Shown here one piece after another: positions 55,451 to 64,000 of a DNA stretch of 64,000 nucleotides (positions are counted from its first letter, which is position 1; the number at the start of each line of letters is the position of its first letter). The notes below the pieces were generated by a model that was not told the origin of the DNA, did not search any database, and saw only the letters and a list, made by a program, of their open reading frames with translations. Origin of the DNA: Antedon bifida (lineage: Eukaryota > Echinodermata > Crinoidea > Comatulida > Antedonidae); contig OY727103.1 of NCBI GenBank assembly GCA_963402885.1, forward strand, positions 9,636,085-9,700,084, written 5' to 3'. Position numbers and translations under genes: made by a program.

Positions 55451-57200
55451 ACACAACTAAAGTAGATTCTTGTCATTTGACTTGAGGATTGTGAGTCACA
55501 TAATATTTGAAAAATATTCTATTAAACTCCTTACATCATCGAGAGTACAATGTCATTTATAATTGTTTACTTCGCGTCCAAAATGACAAAAAAAGTTTGT
55601 TTGGATGAAGTGTAAGCATTGCAAATTTCACCAAATTCATCAGTAGGAACTCACCTTACTATGTTTGCATTAATCACTTACTGCAATTGAATCTGTGTGG
55701 ACACACCTTGAGAATGGTAATACCAAAGATGGAATCAATCTATGCATGAGATGTGGTGATATTTCCTGACCACATTTGAAAGCAATTACATTGAAATGGA
55801 GTATAGAAAATATATATTTAGTTTAATTATTTTTAAATACACAATTTATGTTTTAGCTTGCTCGTTCACACACGTTTGACCATCGATATCATGCGGTAGG
55901 TTTATAGTTCATCTTGCCCTTCCCTTAAGCTTGGTTCCCACATGGTTCCCACCCATCCACAATGACGTGTTGACCAATCACAAGTGAGAGTTTGGGTGAT
56001 CCATCTTGTAGTGATTGGTCAAGTTAGTTGTGATCATGTCCCTGCACTGATTCCAGGTGGGAAACAGGCTTTAGGGTTGCATTGTTAGTAGAAAGCAACT
56101 GTCTGTAAACTACCAGTAGTCGTTTCTTCTTCTTTCTACATAGAATACGAAGTGTAATAGTTAATACGCCCCTTAATTTAAACATAAAAATATGTATCAC
56201 ATGTCTAGAAATAATAGTTTGGTGAAGCTAGCTCAATCAAGGATAGTGGTCAGCATTTTTAACGTTTGTACTTAAACTATTATATAAAGTGTTTTGGGGT
56301 TTTTTTAAGTTGATGTTAGAACAGTGCCTTAGTACATGAATTATGATGCGCACAAAATCATTTGTATTTTGCCACCTTTTGTCTTCCACTAGTAATCAAC
56401 CCACCTGATATTTGGATTTTAAAATTACTGGGATGCGATCTTTGAAATATCAGACTATTTACACATACATTTTTTTCCCGCCATGGGTGATAGTGCATGT
56501 GGAAGTTTTACTTTATCTTACTGTATAAATTACTCGTAAGACATGGATATTTTTTTATTTATTTTTTTTTTGAAAACCAAACTTCATGTTCGCCAATATT
56601 GTTTTTATGATGATAATAATAATAATATAGATTTATATCATAACAAATAATGTTTGTATTCGTTGAAAAGAATATGTTTTGTTCTTGAATGATTAACTGT
56701 GCATTAAACAGTCAATCTTTAACCTCCTGAAAATATTTTCCAATTTAACTTTCGATGTTGGTGTGTTTCATTGTATATTTCATCCTCTATTATAGTCTGC
56801 AATATCTTTTATTTCGTGTGTCTTTTAATATTAAACTTAACCAAGAAAGTGTGTACTTACAAACTTTTTTTATATAATATATTATATTTATATTTTGTAA
56901 TGCAATACTAGTTTTATATTTATAGTTTGTATTATCGTAACATATTTTTTGTTGAACAATTTTTTATATTATAAATATTCAATCATTTAAATAGGCCTAC
57001 TCATGTTTTTATGTATCGAACATTTTCTGAACAGTATCCTATAAATCATCTATGTTTTTACACGAAATTGCACATTAACAAATTAAACATTTTCTAATAC
57101 TAATAAATATTTGTTTATCAGTACATATGTTGTGTGTCTGTTTATGAGTTCCGAAATTTGATTCACTCGATATAATTAACACTTAATTAAAACTATTATT
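55451..57200. other. Intergenic region
   Basis: Contains the TTA-flanked MITE at 55,928-56,070. The rest is AT-rich, and no exon is seen. Confidence 0.5.
55928..56070. mobile_element. MITE, AGCTTGGTTCCCAC family, copy 2, TTA duplication
   Basis: Left end AGCTTGGTTCCCACATGG; right end, reverse-complemented, AGCCTGTTTCCCACCTGG. TTA at 55,925-55,927 and 56,071-56,073. 143 bases. A 3-bp TTA duplication fits the PIF/Harbinger superfamily. Confidence 0.82.
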
Positions 57201-57203
57201 AAC

Positions 57204-58075
57204 GCCTACGGTGACTACGGCTATACAATATTACATTTGACGACTATGGTGACTACGGCTATACAATATCTCATTTGACGACTATGGTGACTACGGCTAT
57301 ACAATATCGCATTTGACGGCTACGGTCACTACGGCTATACAATATCGCATTTGACGGCTACGGTGACTACGGCTATACAATATCTCATTTGACGCCTACG
57401 GTGAATACGGCATATCGCATTTGACGGCTACGGTGACTACGGCTATACAATATCGCATTTGACGGCTACGGTGACTACGGCTATACAATATTGCATTTGA
57501 CGGCTACGGTGACTACGGCTATACAATATCGCATTTGACGGCTACGGTGACTACGGCTATACAATATTGCATTTGACGGCTACGGTGATTACGGCTATAC
57601 AATATTGCATTTGACGGCTACGGTGACTACGGCTATACAATATCTCATTTGACGGCTACGGTGACTACGGCTATACAATATCTCATTTGACGGCCACGGT
57701 GACTACGGCTATACAATATCTCATTTGACGACTACGGTGACTACGGCTATACAATATCGCATTTGACGGCTACGGCTATACAATATCGCATTTGACGCCT
57801 ACGGTGACTACGGCTATACAATATCGCATTTTACGGCTGCAGTGACTACGGCTATACAATATCGCATTTGACGGCTACGGTGACTACGGCTATACATTAT
57901 CGCATTTGACGGCTACGGTGACTACGGCTATACAATATCGCATTTGACGGCTACGGTGACTACGGCTATACAATATCGCATTTGAAGGCTACGGTGACTA
58001 CGGCTATACAATATCGCATTTGACGGCTACGATAACTACGGCTATACAATATCGCATTTGACGGCTACGGTTAAC
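57204..58075. repeat. 38-bp satellite, about 23 units
   Basis: Unit GACGGCTACGGTGACTACGG followed by CTATACAATATCGCATTT, 38 bases, head to tail with mostly single-base variants (GCATTT/TCATTT/TGCATTT) and a few shortened units (about 57,400 and 57,770). Contains an internal direct subrepeat GGCTACGGTGACTACGGCTA. CpG-rich compared with its surroundings. Confidence 0.96.
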
Positions 58076-58957
58076 CTAACTTATATGAACTTTGCTAATC
58101 ACTATAGGGGCTACAAAGACCATTTGAGTGCACACATACTGCTGTAGACCTATTAAAAAGTCTTGACATCATCGAACGACTCACAAACCACTGCAAAAAG
58201 GTCACCAGAAAGACTTTTTAGTCGAAACTGGACATATGATGGGTAGGTTGTGCACATTCATATATTTATCAATTGGCAATTTAACCTGTGATTATTATGT
58301 TGTTTACTTCGTTCACATCTGTGATAAGATAGTCCCTTTTCATCGTTTTTTAGACTAAATCAAAGAGATAGTCCAGGACTAAAGTTAGTCCCCCATGAAT
58401 ACCGGAATGACAGTACAGTTAGAAGTGCAAATACGTGATAAAACGATATTATATTAATTGTACAATTAGCATAGGCGTAGGCTACCTATTGCATAAATAA
58501 TAAATAAGAAAATTCTGAGAGCCTATCAACAAGAGACGTGCGCTCATAGTTCATCTGTAGAAGTAAAACAAATTCCCCCATTTTTATATGTCCCTTATTT
58601 TTAATCAATAAATATATTATTTTATCCTTTTTAATGTATAAAATATAAAGACTGTTGATAGCGTTGCCATGAACTAACCATATTTTACAAATATCCCGTC
58701 TAATTTAAACAGGTGGTAAATATGCAAATTAAGTAATTTTGCGTCACACAAAAGACCACGCGTACCCAAAACAAATAGTATGAAATAAGTAGTGCCAAAT
58801 TTTCGTTTTAATTTATGTCTAAAATATATATTTGTGCTTATTGTATTTGTTTTAACATAATTTTTATTCTGTATAACGGTTGTCCTAATTTGGGTAGTTA
58901 AACTGTTCCAGAGTGATCTTCCATATTATGATACAAGAACTACGAAACTCCGTCTTA

Positions 58958-59095
58958 AGCTCTGTCTACACTATCAAACTAGTTTGAATAAAAGGTGTGA
59001 TGTGTAGTGATACTCCCAAATATGGTATTAATCATCATCTGATGTCCATGGGCACATCACATGTTGTCACAAATTTTGATAGTGTAGACAGAGCT
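58958..59095. mobile_element. MITE with AGCTCTGTCTACACTATCAA ends, TTA duplication
   Basis: 138 bases. Ends AGCTCTGTCTACACTATCAA on both sides (inverted), flanked by TTA at 58,955-58,957 and 59,096-59,098. Fits PIF/Harbinger-type MITEs. Confidence 0.88.
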
Positions 59096-59098
59096 TTA

Positions 59099-60114
59099 AA
59101 CATGTATGTAATTAAGCGTGGTCTTGCCGGGTCTTGCTTCCTTCAAAATGTATATAGCTGAGAAACTGGGTGAAATATATTGCAAAATAAAAATGTTTAC
59201 TTTGCACTCTATAGACATTAAGCTTTCTAAAAATGTATGGTAGCATTTGCCACCAATTTGATACTCTTTCCCAAAAAACTGGACGACCTGACCCATGGAC
59301 TACTACTACTAGTTATATCGTCACGTCAAAGCATACTTTTTAAGTGTTGTGTCCAGTCGTACACGGCGCTGTTCGATTATCACACATTCAATCGTCGACA
59401 GTACGTACACACGTACACATCCACAGAAAAGTACACACATTTTCATTTAAAATTACTGTTGGCGGCGGCTTTAAAACTAGGCCTATGTAAATTTGCATAC
59501 CATGAGGTCCTGCTTGTGGGGAAGAATGATGCAACGACAGCAAAATATGCCTCCAAGCGTTTCTTTTATAGTTTGCAATCACTGTATAGGCCTATCTAGG
59601 CTGTAATTATGACGTATTAGAAGGCCGCCTAAAATGCTGGACTACTGTGTGCTGTGTTGAGCACTGAAACCGCATGGATGGTAAAAACACGTTTTGGATC
59701 CTTCCTTCTTCTGCTCAAGATCGAAGAGAAGGCCGGCGGCGACCCACGAGGTACCCGCCCAGCTAACAGGCAGCACCGGAGAGAAGCGACCTGATGCTGA
59801 ACAATCCAAAGTCCCGATCGGCCTACACTGAGGGCCTACCCTACAGATAAGAGTGTTTATTATTATTTTTTAATTTAAATAAAAATAAGTAGCCTTTTAT
59901 TCTAGGCCTAGGCTAGCTAGGCTAGTCCTAATAATACTACTACTAAAGTCTAAAGAGATTATGTAGGCCTAGCCTAGCCTATATATATTCGTACTTCCAC
60001 TACTAGCCTAGGCTAGGCCGAGGGGACGATTTAGTCTCTTCAGTTATCTATATCTAGGCCTAGGCCCTATACACTCATCGTGTGCTCACCTGCGCTGTAT
60101 GTGAGGTCCGGGTG
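59099..60114. other. Intergenic region with a GGCCTA patch
   Basis: A GC-richer stretch at 59,620-59,840 (GAAGGCCGGCGGCGACCC and neighbours) has no frame I can support. 59,900-60,070 is a GGCCTA island abutting the element that follows. Confidence 0.45.
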
Positions 60115-60632
60115 TACTTGATGGTTTACGATGATATCGGTCGCGTTTGAAATCGGTCGCGCTATTTTGTATGGATCGAGCGGGATGCATGCTAGAGCGG
60201 GATATACATATTTCGTTTATATAGATTTAATTGATATTTTTTAGGAACTAGATTATTTATGTGGATATTTTTTACTTGGTTAATAAATATTTATTATCAA
60301 TCAATAAATTAATTTTTTTTTTGTATTTCACAGGTCTCGGAGAAGGACTGTGTCTTTTCAAAGGGCCATTTCTAAACACGTTTAAATATTATATTAGGCA
60401 TATAATAATTTACCTCTATTTATATGTACTGTAATTAATACATTATATATACGTCTGTCGTGTCTTTTATTATGCAAACAATTACGTAAAAGAGAACAAT
60501 TTATTTAAAAACAATAATTTTCATAATATAGCCCGTAAAGCCAGCGTATCCATTTTTATACTTATGCATACTGTACTGTGGCAGATTATATCATATCCAT
60601 GTCGTTAACAACATACTATTCGATCACCTTAT

Positions 60633-61172
60633 TACCTCCGCCAAGGAGGTTATGTTTTCACCCCTGTATGTTTGTGTGTGTGTGTGCCTGGAGGCCACAG
60701 TTTTTATCCGATTCTCACCAAATTTGGACACAATGATCTATGCCTCAAAAGCTCGGACGAGTTCGAATTTGAAGGGAAAAGGTCAAAGGTCAAGGTCACA
60801 ACTAACAAAAAACTATTTTACTGCCTAGAGACCACAGCTTTTATCCGATTCTCACCAAACTTAGCCACAATGATCAATGACTCGTCATATAATTGTGGTT
60901 AAATTTTGAAGGGTCAGGGTTAAAGATCAAGGTCCCCAAAAAAAAAAAATCTCAGCGGGACTTGAACCTGCGATCTCAACTGTGAGAGGCTGGATACATA
61001 ACCATTACACCAAACTCTCATCCACAACTTTGTAGTGTGCAGTTAGTCTATTTACATTTAGAACTAATTTAAAAAAATGTAAAAAAATATATATATTTTT
61101 TCCGGGGACATTTTATGTAGGGGAATTTTACAGTAGGCGGAGGTTTGTACTCTCGGAGTACCCTCTAGTTTT
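60633..61172. mobile_element. Dispersed repeat with antisense tRNA-like head, nested in element B
   Basis: Left end ACCTCCGCCAAGGAGGTTAT; right end TAGGCGGAGGTTTGTACTCT. An antisense tRNA-like head lies at 60,948-61,022: on the minus strand, A box TGGTGTAATGG (61,002-61,012) and B box GGTTCAAGTCC (60,958-60,968). The interior contains two copies of TTTTATCCGATTCTCACCAA about 140 bases apart. It splits the interior of element B and so is younger than it. Best read as a SINE-type or composite repeat. Confidence 0.6.
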
Positions 61173-61569
61173 TATTTCTATTTTATTTCTATCCGTTATG
61201 TAGGATAATATTAAGTGTATAATGATTATTGTTGAGGCAAATCACGTGTATATTTTTATTTCTAATGTTTAAAATAGTTTTTAGTAAAATGATCGTTATA
61301 TGCGGATCTTTAAAAGTCGAGTTACTGAAATAAACCCCCGAATAAGCCATATTGGAGATGCGCCTTCTATGATCGTGCAGCTGTTTCCTCTAACAATACC
61401 TTATTTTGCTGACGGGGTTTCCCCTTTTTAAAAAACATGCACTTGTTAGTGTGTCAAAAACACGTACGATCGTTGTCCATGGCGAGGTAACGATGATGTC
61501 TATTACTATAATAACCATACATTTGAAACGTCTATAGGCCTCCTGCACGTGTTTTTGTGAAGCGATTAT

Positions 61570-61740
61570 GAGATCATGTTCATTCATTCATTCTTTATTT
61601 AGCTTTTAAAATCGAAATACATTTAAAACATAGGTAACCAAATCAAGACATGTGGAAATCTAAGGAGGCAAGGATAAGCAAAAGCAAGTAAAATCGCTGT
61701 AGCTCACAGGCTTGCTTATCCATAATAATTCCGAATAAAG
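61570..61740 (-). mobile_element. Possible LINE 3' tail remnant
   Basis: TTCATTCATTCATTCTTTAT at 61,580-61,600 read on the minus strand is AATAAAG then (AATG)n, a simple tail of the CR1-like type. No protein remains. Confidence 0.25.
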
Positions 61741-62984
61741 CACCTTTTCTATAATTTGACAGTATGATTTATATATAATTTACGTATATATGTCGGCGAT
61801 ACTATAGATTTTAATTTGAATATCTTTTATTTCTTCATTTATAATAATCATTTAATGTAAATAATCAAGTAAGTGCAACTCAGTGTCTCACATTCATACG
61901 CCGTTCGTAAATCTAAATGTTTAAATATCAGTGCAGATTACCTCTTTGAGAATCGTGTCCACCTTTATTGTCCATACATTATTATTCTCACATCTATCAT
62001 TGTACATCATAGTCCTACTGTAGGCCGGTACATTGATTTATAACGGCATGTTATCTATATATTTTATTAATATCCTCAGACCATACGTAATTGTTTGCAT
62101 AATAAAAGACACGACAGACGTATATTCTCTATATAATATATTAATTCAGTACATATAAATAGAGGTAAATTATTGTATGCCTAATATAACATTATGCCTA
62201 ATATAATATTTAAACGTGTTTAGAAATGGCCATTTTGAAAAAGACAGTCCTTCTCCGAGACCTGTGAAATACAAAAAAAAAAATTAATGTAATGATTAAT
62301 AATAAATATTTATTAACCAAGTAAAAAATATCCACATAAATAATCTAGTTCCTAAAAAATATCAATAAAATCTATAAAACGAAAAATGTATATCCCGCTC
62401 TAGCATGCATCCCGCTCGATCCATACAAAATAGCGCGACCGATTTCAAACGCGACCGATATAATCAAAAGTATAGCTCTAGCGGCGCGCCATACAAAATA
62501 CCGGAAGTTGATTTTATCGCGACCGATTTCTAACGCGACCGATTTCAAGCGCGACCGATTTCATCTGACACCTACTTGATGATGGGTATAGTTTAATGTC
62601 TTCCTTCTGGTATGTCTTCTTCTAGAGCGCGAGTCTTCTCTTCGTTGCATCTCGACCCCTGGGGCTGGTCGTGACCTATCTCGACACTGGCCAGTCCCAG
62701 CAGGGCTGGATTCGGAGGTTGAGTGCCTAGGCTAGGCCTAGGCCTAGTAGGGACTGCAACCAAAAAATGTAAACTGTTCTGATTGGATTAATTCTCTTGC
62801 AGTTGGAAGCAGCTCTCAATTCTGAATAAAATTACACCATAATCATCAATATCGGTCAATGAGAAGCAGAAAATTTGTGATATTCCGTAAACTTGCTCTA
62901 TTTTTTCAATGGCCAGCTTGGTTTCTAGGGTCCAAATATCTTGTTTTTTTCTTACGGTTAACACACAAACAAAAAGGAAAACAA

Positions 62985-63135
62985 ATGAAAACTAGACATG
63001 TAACTCGTCACTTTGACGAGTTTGGTTATCCGCCGCGCAAGTGCAACATGAAAGTGTAACGACGTACCTTTTAACATTAAGGGGATAGGTTGAGGCCAAA
63101 AGAAAGTGTTCACGTTGGCATTATGACCTACAGGC
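62985..63135. repeat. Hairpin-bearing direct repeat, copy 1
   Basis: AAACTAGACATGTAACTCGT then CACTTTGACGAG, then GTTATCCGCC, and later GGCATTATGACCT. Repeated at 63,847-63,965 in the same order. Confidence 0.75.
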
Positions 63136-63846
63136 CGGACAAGCAACTGACAAACAAACCAGAAAATGTAATAGAAATCACATATCTCCTAACAACGATG
63201 AACGGCTCTGATACGAGAAAAATATTGTTTGCCTCCCTCTGTCCTGTAAAAATAACGTCTTATTTGGCCTGCTACATTATAGAAATAGGTAGGAAATAAA
63301 CGATTTGGGCTATTCCATTACAGTCGGTATAAACAGTAAAATCTGTTTACATATTACATACAGTGTAGATTAGGTGAAATTAAGGGAGCCGCCATTTATT
63401 CCAAATTTTAACATGGCGACGGCATCAAAATGAAATACAAAGATAGCAATTTCGGAAGGATATTATCTCAGCAACAACATATTAACATGCAAAAGAAATT
63501 TGAATATGTGAAATATTGAATTTTGCGCATTTTGAAATTTCAAATGCGCGTGCACACGTAACTTTGTGTAAAACACGCAATTTTTGTTCAACAGAAAGTT
63601 AGCGCATATGATAAAAATTAAACTTTTGCAAAGTTTCAATTTCAAATGTTATTTCGTTTTTGACCTATGTTAAATACGAGAAAATTGTTAAATCGCACGT
63701 ACGTCACGTTGCGCAATTGTAAACATCATGAAAAGCTTCGCTTGACGACGTTACATAAATGTCAAAATGTTAACATAGTTCACAAAATGTTATGTTTGCA
63801 AGTTTTAGAGAAAAGCGTGCCACAAAAATCATACAGAAAGAAAGAA

Positions 63847-63965
63847 GAGAAACTAGACATGAACCTCGTCACTTTGACGAGTTAGTTATCCGCACGAAAA
63901 ACGCCACGTGCACGTCATACGTTGGAATTTTGCACACAGAAAAAGATTATGGCATTATGACCTGA
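63847..63965. repeat. Hairpin-bearing direct repeat, copy 2
   Basis: GAAACTAGACATGAACCTCG then TCACTTTGACGAG, TTATCCGCAC and GGCATTATGACCT. The stem CTCGTCA/TGACGAG is kept while other positions have changed. Confidence 0.75.
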
Positions 63966-64000
63966 TCTGAAGAATATGATATGTTGTTAGTGCTGAATTC

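Larger units (their letters stand above)
60124..62572. mobile_element. Mutator-like (MULE-type) non-autonomous element B
   Basis: 2,449 bases between perfect 9-base duplications TACTTGATG (60,115-60,123 and 62,573-62,581). Long terminal inverted repeats of about 350 bases: left 60,124-60,480, right about 62,100-62,572 in inverse. Outer parts hold CGCGACCGATTTC-type words (right arm has an extra ~100 bases with three more), then TAGCATGCATCCCGCTCGAT, then TTAACCAAGTAAAAAATATC and CTCCGAGACCTGTGAAATAC. The architecture matches element A (30,878-32,988): CGCGACC words outside, ACAGGT motif inside. No transposase frame, so it depends on an enzyme encoded elsewhere. The middle is split by an inserted repeat (60,633-61,172). 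Confidence 0.85.
62573..64000. other. Intergenic region to the window end
   Basis: No supported exon. 62,620-62,720 is GC-richer and borders a short GGCCTA patch (62,727-62,750). A pair of related blocks at about 62,985-63,135 and 63,847-63,965 share the hairpin CTCGTCACTTTGACGAG (see findings). Confidence 0.45.

Noticed and set aside
57204-58075. CRISPR array
   Set aside because: Units are contiguous with no unique spacers, in an intron-bearing animal genome.
59237-59599. 120-residue plus-strand frame
   Set aside because: No domain, atypical composition, no splice context or similarity that I can recognise; probably chance.
60948-61022. Functional tRNA gene on the minus strand
   Set aside because: Lies within a dispersed repeat, with no clean acceptor stem that I can close by eye.

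Overview
AT-rich animal nuclear DNA, about 64 kb. Genes are split by introns with GT...AG junctions, and the space between them is packed with MITEs, SINEs, minisatellites and short islands of the palindrome AGGCCT/TAGGCCTA. That repeat landscape, together with a death-effector-like/NACHT/LRR gene, suggests a marine invertebrate deuterostome, most likely an echinoderm. The taxon is an inference from style, not from a marker gene.

Layout. 1-3,110 holds only simple-sequence and GGCCTA-rich DNA. 3,115-4,307 (+) is a small secreted four-cysteine peptide gene with a 20-bp minisatellite in its second intron. Around 7.6-9.1 kb are two candidate minus-strand exons. 10.3-15.4 kb (+) is a five-exon NLR-type immune receptor: two death-effector-like domains, three very short linker exons (one of 9 nt), then one long NACHT-LRR exon. 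17.4-18.7 kb (-) has a ladder of short exon-like blocks in ~165-bp diverged tandem units, and 18,845-20,284 (-) is an intronless protein kinase with an N-terminal poly-Ser region. 20.4-33.7 kb is repeat-dominated: GGCCTA islands, a triplicated 864-bp unit, MITEs, a LINE 3' relic, and a 2.1-kb terminal-inverted-repeat element. 33.8-55.1 kb (+) is one 17-exon gene, followed by a 38-bp satellite, more MITEs, a second 2.45-kb inverted-repeat element of the same type, and unannotated DNA to the end.

The most interesting object is the 17-exon gene. All phases join into an open frame of 1,079 codons that follows plasma-membrane Ca2+-ATPase (PMCA/ATP2B) from its N-terminal region to the tenth membrane segment. 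The residues that make a P-type ATPase work are replaced: the phosphorylated Asp is Asn, the TGES Glu is Arg, the TGDGxND hinge is TGRYIGDED, the M4 PEG is PSS and the M6 Asn/Asp pair is Tyr/Asn. The C-terminal calmodulin-binding tail is absent. It reads as a maintained, catalytically dead pseudo-pump rather than a decaying pseudogene. A genuine dead gene, a processed ribosomal protein P1 copy, lies in its first intron and shows what decay looks like in this DNA.

No retrovirus-like, LTR or capsid-bearing element was recognised. No CRISPR, rRNA or functional tRNA gene was seen.
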